63,695 bases of DNA from a virus, in IMG/VR virus record IMGVR_UViG_3300017528_000179, positions 1 to 63,695 of that record. One strand, 5' to 3'. Positions 36,266-44,182 of this stretch are shown in pieces (within the stretch, counting starts at the first letter, position 1; the number at the start of each line of letters is the position of its first letter). Under the pieces are notes generated by a model. The model was not told where the DNA came from. It searched no databases and saw only the letters and a list, made by a program, of their open reading frames with translations. The position numbers were made by a program, and so were the translations under genes.

Positions 36266-36561
36266 CCCAACAATTAGAGATTAGTGCTCACGAATCGTAT
36301 AGGCTTGAGAATGTGTTCTTTCCTAGTATTTATTACTACGACCCCGCAGACGACGGGCCCGAGTGCGAGGTTATCACGCGGATTTTAGCTAGTCATCCGT
36401 TGTATGTCTCAGGTGTCGAGAAGCAATCGATTCAGTATTCTCGTTACCTAGACGCAGGTGCATTTGTTCTTTTTGGTAAATCGTTCGCTGACATCGGCGA
36501 GGAGAGCAGGTCAATCGTACGTCAGGGTATAGCTAAAACTCTAGGTAGGAGAATGTTTTGA
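36262..36561 (+). CDS. Hypothetical protein (99 aa)
   Basis: ATG 36262 overlaps the previous stop (ATGA). Soluble alpha-beta protein with an acidic loop (DPADDGPECE). No function known. Confidence 0.6.
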   Translation: MTQQLEISAHESYRLENVFFPSIYYYDPADDGPECEVITRILASHPLYVSGVEKQSIQYSRYLDAGAFVLFGKSFADIGEESRSIVRQGIAKTLGRRMF

Positions 36562-36758
36562 AATACACGCCGACACCTCGGGACCTTTTCAATCCGCCAC
36601 CACAAGCATTACCTGATAGAAATCCTTCTTCATATTTTGATTATCTTCGAGGATTGGTATTTGAAGTTTGGCCAGATTTTTACAGCGAGGAGCAACGATT
36701 GTTAGAGGGGGTTGTTAATCGTTTAGAAGAGCACGAAAACTTAATTAAGGGGGCATGA
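36558..36758 (+). CDS. Small hypothetical protein (66 aa)
   Basis: TTG 36558 overlaps the preceding TGA. Proline-rich start, then a helix with FDYLRGLVFEVWPDFYSEEQ. Coupled to its neighbours by 4-base overlaps. Confidence 0.55.
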   Translation: MKYTPTPRDLFNPPPQALPDRNPSSYFDYLRGLVFEVWPDFYSEEQRLLEGVVNRLEEHENLIKGA

Positions 36759-37036
36759 TGAAATTCGTTTTAGTGACAGGTCCTATATTTTCTGTTCACT
36801 GCGCAGGATGCGGGGTTTATAAACGCGCAGGCGACCAGACCACTACGTCAGCGTTTGGACAGGCTATTATTCTACCCGACAACGTGTATGCAGATACAGA
36901 AGGCGAAGCATTCAAATCATATTATTGTGGAGACTGCGCAGCCAAGCTCGTTGCGGAAGACCCCACACGTTCGGTGAATCAGTTCTTCTCAGATACGGCA
37001 GGCAAGGAAATAGAGCCCGAACATCTGCCAGAATAG
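36755..37036 (+). CDS. Zinc-ribbon-like protein (93 aa)
   Basis: CAGCGVY near residue 17 and YYCGDCAAK near 57 make a zinc-binding pair; the intervening part is a small beta-sheet. It is similar in layout to many short phage zinc proteins. Ends just before a TGCCCTAA hairpin. Confidence 0.62.
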   Translation: MMKFVLVTGPIFSVHCAGCGVYKRAGDQTTTSAFGQAIILPDNVYADTEGEAFKSYYCGDCAAKLVAEDPTRSVNQFFSDTAGKEIEPEHLPE

Positions 37037-37063
37037 GTGCCCTAAGTTAACAGTAGTTAGGGC
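37037..37063 (+). promoter_or_regulatory. Intergenic TGCCCTAA hairpin
   Basis: TGCCCTAA (37038-37045) and TTAGGGCA form a perfect 8-bp stem between two genes. The GTGCCCTAAG half recurs without its partner after the genes ending at 37488 and 55005. No T tract follows, so it is not a typical terminator. Confidence 0.45.
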
Positions 37064-37068
37064 ATCTA

Positions 37069-37488
37069 ATGGAAAGTGTCAAGGCGCGAGCCAAGCGTCT
37101 ATCAGACAATTATAATTTAACGATTGAAGAGTCTGACAAGATAGACGCATACCAGAAAAATGTTTGCTGGATTTGTGGGAGGCCCGAGCCCGTACTAGGT
37201 CGGCGTCTTGCCACGGACCATTCTCACCTGGATGGCTTAATTCGCGGCAGATTGTGTTCGCGATGCAACCCCCTCCTAGGTAAATTGGAGAATGCTTTTG
37301 TGCGCCTAGGTATGCACAAAATACCAGGCGTGCGGTTTGTTCAAATAGTTGAGAAGATAGCTGCATACGTCAAGAATCCACCAGCGACTGCAGCGTTAGG
37401 CCGACAGATATTTGGGTGGGCTGGAAAAATTGGTACGATTAGGCATAGAAAATATCTCAAGTTGAGACGCAAAGGTAAAGTAAAATAG
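37069..37488 (+). CDS. Recombination endonuclease VII-like nuclease (139 aa)
   Basis: A ββα-metal nuclease of the endonuclease VII family: CWICGRPE near residue 28, then ATDHSHLDGLIRGRLCSRCNPLLG, containing the DH catalytic pair, the G-x-I/V-R-G-x-L-C-x-x-C-N signature and zinc ligands. T4 gp49 resolves branched DNA before packaging; small relatives are also homing nucleases. The basic C terminus (RRKGKVK) suits DNA binding. Start ATG 37069 lacks a strong ribosome-binding site. Confidence 0.88.
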   Translation: MESVKARAKRLSDNYNLTIEESDKIDAYQKNVCWICGRPEPVLGRRLATDHSHLDGLIRGRLCSRCNPLLGKLENAFVRLGMHKIPGVRFVQIVEKIAAYVKNPPATAALGRQIFGWAGKIGTIRHRKYLKLRRKGKVK

Positions 37489-37531
37489 TGCCCTAAGTCT
37501 GTAGTCACAAGGGAAGGAAACTCAAGAAATC

Positions 37532-38224
37532 ATGACAATTAATAGCGACTTAATTGGCGTCGAAAAGAGAGTAGGTATATACCTTTCGGTCCATCACATT
37601 GTACTCTACGTCCTTCTAGCTGGAGCCCTCCTGACTGGAGTATATCTAGTCGAGAGTAAGCTCTCCTCCCTAGCCGAGGCGAAAGCTGCAGCCGCCGAGC
37701 AAGCGCTCGCCGTTGAGAAAGACCACTCTGCCCAATTGGCTGCAGCATTCGCCGCGAATGAAGCACAACGACAAAAGGATAATGCTGCGTTCATTGCGTC
37801 CATTACACAAATTCAAGCTCAGGCTAAAACGCAAGTCGTTATAGACCGCACGTTGCCTGTGAAAGATACCGGTCATCGCATCGAGGACTTGACGGGATTC
37901 AAGCAGGGCACGGTAGTGTTTGATAGCTCAGACAATTTGGTTGTACCACTTCCGCTAGGCCGAGAAATTGTTGCTCGATTGGACCAAGGCATAGCCGATG
38001 CGCAAACAGTAGTGAAGCAGGATAATGTTATTAAAAATCAAACAGCAACTATCGCCGACCAAGCTAGCATTATTGTAGAAGACAAAAAAGTGTTGGCCGC
38101 ACAAATCGACACTGATACAAAGGTGTTGAATGCAGAGAAAGCAAAGGCCCGCAAGAGTAAGTTGAAATATTTTGGGGCCGGTGTAATTGTGGGATTTATA
38201 GGTAGAACAATTTTGAAACCATAA
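37532..38224 (+). CDS. Membrane-anchored coiled-coil protein (230 aa)
   Basis: An N-terminal membrane helix (residues about 21-40, IVLYVLLAGALLTGVYLV) is followed by a long Ala/Gln/Lys coiled coil (about 45-100), a globular part, a second coiled coil (about 155-205) and a hydrophobic glycine-rich C terminus (YFGAGVIVGFIGRTIL). The layout resembles an inner-membrane spanin, but it sits among nucleotide genes, so other membrane-tethering roles are equally possible. Confidence 0.6.
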   Translation: MTINSDLIGVEKRVGIYLSVHHIVLYVLLAGALLTGVYLVESKLSSLAEAKAAAAEQALAVEKDHSAQLAAAFAANEAQRQKDNAAFIASITQIQAQAKTQVVIDRTLPVKDTGHRIEDLTGFKQGTVVFDSSDNLVVPLPLGREIVARLDQGIADAQTVVKQDNVIKNQTATIADQASIIVEDKKVLAAQIDTDTKVLNAEKAKARKSKLKYFGAGVIVGFIGRTILKP

Positions 38225-38278
38225 TCAATATCCGAAGTCAAAGAATAGCAAGGCTATATAACGACACACGGAGAACAG

Positions 38279-39658
38279 ATGAGTAAGCGATTCAAAACAA
38301 GAAAGTGCCCGGCATGTGGAGAAGTTAAGAATTTTCGCACGGACGTAAAGACTTGTGGATGTAAAGGCAGTAATCCATTTGCGGAAAAGAAAGCAGCGAA
38401 ACCGCAAACCAAAATGGTCGAGTCGGTAACTAAAACAGATAGTACATTAGAGTTCAATCTTCCTTCTACTGAAATTCACACATTGGAGCAGTTGGTTGAA
38501 AAGTTCAATGTCGACCTGTCAATTTGGGAAGTGGAGCGCTGGGTAGCGAATAAGTGGGAAGTAGTTATGAAGCCACCCGCTTATACGGAGTTATTCACAA
38601 TTGCTAAGTCCGCAGGCGAACAAGGCGGCGTCATCGAAAATGAGATTCCGATGTGGCAGCGTGACAAAGAAGACACGACGCCTTTGCATGAGAATCTATA
38701 CCAGGTTAAGGCGTTCTTCCGCCGCAAGGCAAATATCGTTACAGCGAAGCAGGAGATGGCCGAGCTTATCGAAAAGGCTAAAACATACGCTCCCGAGCCG
38801 CCTCCAATTACTCGCTTGGTGCGCCATAACTCAGGCAACTTATTGGTTGTTAATTTGAGCGACCATCACTTTGGTAAGATGGCATGGGGGTATGAAACAG
38901 GCCGACAGAATTACGATGTTTCAATTGCGACTGACGTCTTCAATCGAGCATTCAATACGATTCTAGAACGTGCCAGTGCTTATAGGTTTGATGAAATTTG
39001 GTTCATCGTTGGCAATGACTTGCTGAATTCGGACGACCAGCAAGGTCGCACAACGAAGGGAACGGTGGTCTCAACGGACATTCGTTATACCCGTACAATG
39101 ACCGTGGTGCGCAATATTCTCATCAGCTGTATTGAGCAACTGCGCCATTACGCTCCGAAAGTTAAAGTGAAGATGGTCTCAGGGAATCACGACCAATTCT
39201 CTGTATGGCATACAGGCAGTTCACTTGAGTGCTTTTTCCATAAGTATTCAGACGTCGAGATTGATAATAGCCCTCGCTACTGGAAGTTTGATGAATTCGG
39301 CAAGGTCATGATTATGTGGACTCACGGGGATAAGGGCAAGCGTAAGGATTATCCTCTTTTGATGGCTACAGAAAAGCCAGAAATGTTTGGTCGTACTAAG
39401 TTTAGAGAGATTCACACGGGCCATTTGCATCATGACCGCGTCGAGGAACAACATGGCGTTAAGGTCCGCACGCTGAGTTCGCTGGGTCCATCTGACCGCT
39501 GGCATGCAGAAAATGGCTATGGCGGCAATCTGCGAAGTTCGGAAGCGTTCATTTACAATAAAGAACAAGGACTCATCGGGACAATCATATATACGGACAA
39601 TGATGATTTGATTGATAATGGTCAAGAAAGTCCAACGCAGCTGCCGGAGGGAAAATGA
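38279..39658 (+). CDS. Metallophosphoesterase with zinc-ribbon N terminus (459 aa)
   Basis: The catalytic domain (residues about 185-440) carries the calcineurin-like motifs: LSDHHFGK (D-x-H), GNDLLNSD (G-N-D), GNHDQFS (G-N-H-D), WTHGDKG and TGHLHHD (G-H-x-H). A CPACGE...CGCKG zinc ribbon starts the protein. Phage members of this kind accompany replication genes and may act as DNA nucleases or phosphodiesterases; the substrate is unknown. ATG 38279 follows GGAGAACAG. Confidence 0.85.
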   Translation: MSKRFKTRKCPACGEVKNFRTDVKTCGCKGSNPFAEKKAAKPQTKMVESVTKTDSTLEFNLPSTEIHTLEQLVEKFNVDLSIWEVERWVANKWEVVMKPPAYTELFTIAKSAGEQGGVIENEIPMWQRDKEDTTPLHENLYQVKAFFRRKANIVTAKQEMAELIEKAKTYAPEPPPITRLVRHNSGNLLVVNLSDHHFGKMAWGYETGRQNYDVSIATDVFNRAFNTILERASAYRFDEIWFIVGNDLLNSDDQQGRTTKGTVVSTDIRYTRTMTVVRNILISCIEQLRHYAPKVKVKMVSGNHDQFSVWHTGSSLECFFHKYSDVEIDNSPRYWKFDEFGKVMIMWTHGDKGKRKDYPLLMATEKPEMFGRTKFREIHTGHLHHDRVEEQHGVKVRTLSSLGPSDRWHAENGYGGNLRSSEAFIYNKEQGLIGTIIYTDNDDLIDNGQESPTQLPEGK

Positions 39659-40215
39659 TATTAGTAGGACTCGGAAATAAGGCACGACAGGGGAAAGATA
39701 CATTCGCTCTAGCTGTTATGGATTATTATGGTGGTCAGCGAGACGCACAGCAAGTTCATGGTCTACCTGTAACAGCCCCCCGAGTCCAGCGTGTGGGTTT
39801 TGCAGACGAGCTTTATAGAGTTTGTCGAGAAGAGCACGGCATGGTTGAAAAAGACCCCACACTTCTTCAAAACGTAGGAGCTGAGCGTCGTTTGCAAGAC
39901 CCTGAATATTGGATTAAAAAAGCGTTAGGAAAATTCAGTAATCACATGGATATAGGAATTATTACGGATGTTCGCTATCGCAATGAGGCAGATGCTATCA
40001 AGTCCCGAGGAGGGTACGTAGTTAATATAACGAGACGAATGAATAATGGCGCTCAGTTGATAGCTGGGGACCGTCGTGCTGACCATCCTTCGGAAATCGA
40101 ACTCGACGGGTATCCGTTTAATTTTTACTTAGTGAACGTGGACGGGCACGAAGCACTTTTGGCCCAACAGGCAATCTGTTTGGTAGAATATCTTAGGGGG
40201 TTACATGCCCGATAG
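39655..40215 (+). CDS. Deoxynucleoside monophosphate kinase-like protein (186 aa)
   Basis: A P-loop near the N terminus, GLGNKARQGKDT, and TDVRYRNEADAIK resemble T4/T5-type dNMP kinases and adenylate-kinase-like enzymes that feed dNTP synthesis. The protein lacks a clear LID, as do other phage members. ATG 39655 overlaps the previous stop (ATGATA). Confidence 0.8.
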   Translation: MILVGLGNKARQGKDTFALAVMDYYGGQRDAQQVHGLPVTAPRVQRVGFADELYRVCREEHGMVEKDPTLLQNVGAERRLQDPEYWIKKALGKFSNHMDIGIITDVRYRNEADAIKSRGGYVVNITRRMNNGAQLIAGDRRADHPSEIELDGYPFNFYLVNVDGHEALLAQQAICLVEYLRGLHAR

Positions 40216-40801
40216 TCCGGAGGAAAAGAAGGCAGAATATCACGCACGGAAGAACAAAGGATTGTGTATTCAGTGCGGAATCGAAAAAGCCACGGACGGA
40301 GTTCTCTGCGAAAAGCATGGGAAAGAACGCACGGTGACTAACAGAACAAGACGAGCCAATTTTATAAAGTACAGAGACTGTATAGATTGCGGTCATAAGC
40401 TGGATGATAATAGATTAACTCGGTGTAGTGAATGTCTTTTGGTAAATTCTATTTCTGTTCTTCGTTTTCGCGAGAAAATGAAGCCCGAGCTTCTAGAAAA
40501 AGCGCGGGGCTTTAGGAAAAAGATTAAAGATGAAGTTTTTAATGCTTATGGCGGATGGGTATGTGCTTGCTGTAATGAGAGCATAAAAGAGTTTTTATCT
40601 TTGGACCATATAAATGGTGGAGGAAATCAGCAGAGAAAAATTCTTAAACTCGACAATGGGCACAGATTTTATCTATGGCTTAAAGCTAATAATTTTCCTC
40701 CTGGTTTCCAAGTTCTTTGTATGAATTGTAACTTTGGAAAAAGATATTCTATGGTTTGTCCTCATAAACTACAGGAGAAAACAAATGTCGCTGCAGCCTA
40801 A
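40205..40801 (+). CDS. HNH homing endonuclease (198 aa)
   Basis: N-terminal zinc knuckles (CIQCGIEK, DCIDCGHK, RCSECLL) precede an HNH core: CACCNES, then LSLDHINGGG (D-H), and VLCMNCNFGK (N and Cys pair). It starts 11 bases inside the kinase gene and ends inside the N-terminal region of the HD gene, the mark of a free-standing homing gene between two metabolic genes. Confidence 0.88.
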   Translation: MPDSPEEKKAEYHARKNKGLCIQCGIEKATDGVLCEKHGKERTVTNRTRRANFIKYRDCIDCGHKLDDNRLTRCSECLLVNSISVLRFREKMKPELLEKARGFRKKIKDEVFNAYGGWVCACCNESIKEFLSLDHINGGGNQQRKILKLDNGHRFYLWLKANNFPPGFQVLCMNCNFGKRYSMVCPHKLQEKTNVAAA

Positions 40802-41363
40802 AGGTAAAGTGATTTGCACGTCTTCTGGCCGATGGGTAGGACCCGACGAAGGGGCCCCATCCATCCAAGATGCTGCGTCAGCGTTAGGTAAACTGTGTAG
40901 GTATGCAGGTCATTGTAAGGAATTTTGGAGTGTATTGGTTCACACGTTTGTTGTGGCTGATTTAACGAAAGCAGGAGCGAAGCTTTATTCCCACGTCCAC
41001 GACACAACGGAATCCGTAATTAACGATGTGCCGACGCCTTTTAAAATTCCTACCATGAAGGAATTGGAAGCGAAGATGTATAATCGCATCCTTCGAGATT
41101 GGAAGTTGCCACATCCTGAGAAGCATATTCTTTTGCAGGTACACCAAGCTGACTTTGATGCGTTACTTGGAGAAATTTGGACTATCGGGCCACCGGGATT
41201 AAGAAATTTGAAACAATTTAGAAGTAGGAACAGAAAGGCGGAGCGATTGGTTAAATACTATCAAAAGAAATATCCACCGTCAGATACAGTTCGCTCAAAC
41301 GGCAGGGCTGTAAAAGAATTTATCAGACGATATGTAGAGTACAGAAAGGAAATAACAAATTGA
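40785..41363 (+). CDS. HD-domain phosphohydrolase, YfbR-like (192 aa)
   Basis: The HD metal site is visible as VLVHTFVVADL (first His), then SHVHDTTE (H-D near residue 72), with a later acidic helix. YfbR-type enzymes hydrolyse dNMPs to deoxynucleosides. Together with the kinase and a deoxyribosyltransferase-like gene it suggests active remodelling of dNTP pools. Start ATG 40785 follows CAGGAGAAAAC. Confidence 0.75.
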   Translation: MSLQPKGKVICTSSGRWVGPDEGAPSIQDAASALGKLCRYAGHCKEFWSVLVHTFVVADLTKAGAKLYSHVHDTTESVINDVPTPFKIPTMKELEAKMYNRILRDWKLPHPEKHILLQVHQADFDALLGEIWTIGPPGLRNLKQFRSRNRKAERLVKYYQKKYPPSDTVRSNGRAVKEFIRRYVEYRKEITN

Positions 41364-41551
41364 ATTTGCCCGAGCTACTGAAGAATATTCCAAAAATTCC
41401 GTTTCGTCCTTACGATGCTATTAATTTGGGAGCTTTTCTTATAGCCAATACAAAAACGATTGACTATTATCAAACGCAGGAATGGAATGGTGATACGTAT
41501 GTGATTCTAAAATGGCCGCACAAGGTACCGGGATTGGTGGTATTGCCGTGA
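41360..41551 (+). CDS. Small hypothetical protein (63 aa)
   Basis: TTG 41360 overlaps the preceding stop (TTGA). Soluble alpha-beta protein; no known motif. GTGA overlap with the next gene. Confidence 0.55.
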   Translation: MNLPELLKNIPKIPFRPYDAINLGAFLIANTKTIDYYQTQEWNGDTYVILKWPHKVPGLVVLP

Positions 41552-41982
41552 GTATTAAATCTTTCTATGTGATAGGGTCTCTTCGTAATCCAGAAATAGT
41601 TTCTTTTTCAAATGCTCTACAAGCGGAAGGATACGAAGCATTTGCGGATTGGTTCGGCGCAGGCCCGACCGCCGACGACTGTTTCAGGGACTATACAAAA
41701 GCTCGTGGGCTATCTTATAAAGAAGCGCTTAAGACTTATGCAGCCCGTCATATTTTTGAGTTCGATTTGAAGCATCTTTTGCGATGCGATGCGGCGGTAG
41801 TACTCATGCCAGCAGGTCGTTCCGCAAATTTAGAACTAGGATTCGTAAGAGGCCAGGGTAAGCCTGGGTTTATTGTGTTTGATGAGACCCCGGAGCGCTA
41901 TGACATAATGACGCAGTTCGCTTCAGAAATTTTCTTTTCGCAGCAAGAATTCTTTGAGTATTTAAAATCTAATAATCAGTAA
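41548..41982 (+). CDS. Nucleoside 2-deoxyribosyltransferase-like protein (144 aa)
   Basis: The fold pattern matches the DUF4406/nucleoside deoxyribosyltransferase group: YVIGSLRNPEIVSFSNALQAEGYEAFADW at the start, and LLRCDAAVVLMPAGRSANLELGFVRGQGKP with the GRSANLELG catalytic-type segment. These enzymes cleave or exchange N-glycosidic bonds of nucleosides. GTG 41548 overlaps the previous stop. Confidence 0.78.
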   Translation: MSIKSFYVIGSLRNPEIVSFSNALQAEGYEAFADWFGAGPTADDCFRDYTKARGLSYKEALKTYAARHIFEFDLKHLLRCDAAVVLMPAGRSANLELGFVRGQGKPGFIVFDETPERYDIMTQFASEIFFSQQEFFEYLKSNNQ

Positions 41983-41995
41983 GGAGAACAATCGA

Positions 41996-42370
41996 ATGGG
42001 AATCCAAAACACGGTATATGCAACAATTTCATGTGAAGGTCCTGAGTGCAAAAAGACCGTCACATTCCTCACGTCAGAAGAACAAGTGGTGCTGTCTCAG
42101 CCCGAGAATGCTTGGGTTCAAAAGACAGCACGCGTTGTTACCAACCTAGCGCCAGCTCCTGGCCAGCAGAAGCCGATTCCAAGGCTATATTGTTCCGATG
42201 AATGCGAAGTCAAGGCAACTGCGACAGGCATCCACAACGTCCCAGAGCCCAAGCGCATTGTCACTGAGCCAGCCTCCGCTGCCGCTGTAGCTGCAGCCGC
42301 TGCCGCAGCCCAACGCGCCGAACAAGCAACTGCCGCTCTTCGCGCTGGTGGTCCGGTAACACTCGGATAA
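41996..42370 (+). CDS. Hypothetical zinc-binding-like protein with Ala-rich tail (124 aa)
   Basis: CEGPECKK near residue 12 and YCSDECE near 63 could form a zinc site. The last 40 residues are a flexible Ala-rich linker (AAAVAAAAAAAQRAEQATAALRAGG). ATG 41996 follows AAGGAGAAC. Confidence 0.62.
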   Translation: MGIQNTVYATISCEGPECKKTVTFLTSEEQVVLSQPENAWVQKTARVVTNLAPAPGQQKPIPRLYCSDECEVKATATGIHNVPEPKRIVTEPASAAAVAAAAAAAQRAEQATAALRAGGPVTLG

Positions 42371-42373
42371 TTC

Positions 42374-42724
42374 GTGGACTACCTTATCACATTTATTTTC
42401 CACATAGACGAGAGGAAGCGTCCTGAAAACTTCCCTCGTCAGGTGCGGGATTTGGTCATGATTACATCCGACTCCAAGCAAGGGCTCGTCAACGCGGTAA
42501 ACACCGAATCCGTTAAATACATTCGCATGCAAGGTGTCTCTGTTCGTAAGGACCCCTATGCTGCGGAAGACCCGAATAAGCTAGACACAGAACGTATGTT
42601 TGTACCGATGCATATGATAACTCACTTTGAAGCGGAAGTTAAAACAGTGACAGGAGAACAAACCGTTATTGACCAAACGGGATTGGCGTCATTCCCGAGC
42701 GGGAAGGAAGTGGTGAAGCACTGA
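42374..42724 (+). CDS. Hypothetical protein (116 aa)
   Basis: GTG 42374, three bases after the previous stop. Alpha-beta soluble protein. Its stop overlaps the exonuclease start, so it belongs to the replication operon. No family recognised. Confidence 0.6.
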   Translation: MDYLITFIFHIDERKRPENFPRQVRDLVMITSDSKQGLVNAVNTESVKYIRMQGVSVRKDPYAAEDPNKLDTERMFVPMHMITHFEAEVKTVTGEQTVIDQTGLASFPSGKEVVKH

Positions 42725-43446
42725 TGCCTGTTATTTTATCGCTAGACTTCGAAACGTCTGGATTGGACGTCATAAACGACCGTGTGATAGAAGTTGGAGC
42801 CATATTGTTTTCCACCGGTCAACAGAAGTGCTTAGAGTCAACGGGGTTTCTTGTACAATCTTCCGTGCCAATCACTGAAGAGATTACAAAAATTACGGGG
42901 ATTACCCAAGCCGCTGTTGACCGGTTCGGATATGACCCAGCCGACGCGCTAGAGAATGTTTTGAGTTTAGTGAATCAAGCAGATATGATTGCAGGTCACA
43001 ATGTCTTAAAGTTCGACAAAAAGGTTTTGGATAATTGGGCTCAGCGTCAAGGCGGTACAGTACCTGAAAAACTTTGGGTCGATACCACTACGGACCTTCC
43101 TGGGGCAAAATTTGGAACACTTAGTCATGTCGCTGCTGACCACGGATTCTTGAATTTATTTCCACACTCGGCTTTGGCAGATTGCCAAACAGTTGTCAAA
43201 TTATTGTCAATGTACAACATCGAAGAAGTAATTACTCGGGCAAAGAGTCCAACATTAGTTATTAGGTCGCATCAAGACAGAAATAATAACGCAGACGCCA
43301 GTAAGTTAAAGTTTCGATGGAATCCTGACCGAAAGGTCTGGTGGCGATTGATTAAGGAGATGGACCTGGAGCAATTCAGTAAGGACGCCCCATTCAGTAT
43401 TTCGATTTTCGATAAACAAACATCAGACGAACTTCTGAATTTGTGA
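42724..43446 (+). CDS. DnaQ-like 3'-5' exonuclease (240 aa)
   Basis: A DEDDh exonuclease: LSLDFETSGLD (ExoI), AGHNVLKFDKKVL (ExoII) and HSALADCQTV (ExoIII with His and Asp) occur in order over residues 5-155. It may proofread for the phage polymerase or process DNA ends. The C-terminal 70 residues are an additional small domain (LKFRWNPDRKVWWRLIKEMD). ATG overlaps the preceding stop. Confidence 0.88.
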   Translation: MPVILSLDFETSGLDVINDRVIEVGAILFSTGQQKCLESTGFLVQSSVPITEEITKITGITQAAVDRFGYDPADALENVLSLVNQADMIAGHNVLKFDKKVLDNWAQRQGGTVPEKLWVDTTTDLPGAKFGTLSHVAADHGFLNLFPHSALADCQTVVKLLSMYNIEEVITRAKSPTLVIRSHQDRNNNADASKLKFRWNPDRKVWWRLIKEMDLEQFSKDAPFSISIFDKQTSDELLNL

Positions 43447-43498
43447 ATCGATTGTAGCTAGATAAATCCACAGCGCATAGCGCAAAAGGGAGTAAATC

Positions 43499-44107
43499 AT
43501 GGAAATCACATCAGGAAAGAAGTTCGAGAAGCCAAAGCCGGGGAATTATACCGGTACGGTCATCGATATCGTTACCCTGCCAAACGTCTCCTCGACGTAC
43601 AACGGTGTAACGACGGTTCAAAATAAAATCCGAGTCGTTTGGACCATTGGCCCAGCGTATCCCGGACAGGTCTATCTCACGACAGAAAACAAGCCATTCG
43701 AAGTCATCGGCACGTATAATGCGAAGCTGATTGACAAGCCGAAGAAGTCCAAACTTTGGGAATTGCTTGAGCAAATGCTTCAAGCTGCACCACCGCTCAT
43801 CAAAAACGATGAAGAGTTGGAGCGCTTGATGCTCGGTCGCTCGAATCAGTTATTCCTCGTGGCGAACGCTAACCCGTCCGACCCGAATGACCCTTACATT
43901 AACATTGCTGGTGTAACACCTTTGGCCCCAGGTCAGGTTCCGCCGCAGGTTCCTGCAGGCTTTGTGCGATTTAAGAATCGTACGAAGGAAGTAGCCGGTC
44001 AGAACGGGCAACCCGTCCAGACTTATGCTACCCCGCAGGCAGCTGCAGCTGCTCAACCAGTCCCTGGTACAGCACCTCAGTCCACAGCAAATCGCGTCTC
44101 CTTCTAA
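43499..44107 (+). CDS. DUF669-like ssDNA-binding candidate (202 aa)
   Basis: It starts with GKKFEKPKPGNYTGTVIDIVTL, the opening of the DUF669 family of phage replication proteins, which are OB-fold-like and often considered single-strand DNA-binding proteins. The C terminus is a Pro/Gln/Ala-rich linker ending TANRVSF. It sits between exonuclease and primase-helicase genes. ATG 43499 has AAGGGAGTAAATC upstream. Confidence 0.7.
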   Translation: MEITSGKKFEKPKPGNYTGTVIDIVTLPNVSSTYNGVTTVQNKIRVVWTIGPAYPGQVYLTTENKPFEVIGTYNAKLIDKPKKSKLWELLEQMLQAAPPLIKNDEELERLMLGRSNQLFLVANANPSDPNDPYINIAGVTPLAPGQVPPQVPAGFVRFKNRTKEVAGQNGQPVQTYATPQAAAAAQPVPGTAPQSTANRVSF

Positions 44108-44138
44108 CCCTCAGACCACGAAAGCCGGTGAACCAGGC

Positions 44139-44170
44139 TTGACTTCCACGGGGAGAGACCGTGGTAGAAT
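44139..44170 (+). promoter_or_regulatory. Putative promoter with long spacer and internal dyad
   Basis: TTGACT (44139-44144), 20 bp, TAGAAT (44165-44170). The spacer holds a perfect CCACGG/CCGTGG dyad, the layout of MerR-type regulated promoters. The primase ATG lies 13 bp further on. Confidence 0.45.
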
Positions 44171-44182
44171 ATCTGAGGTCAA

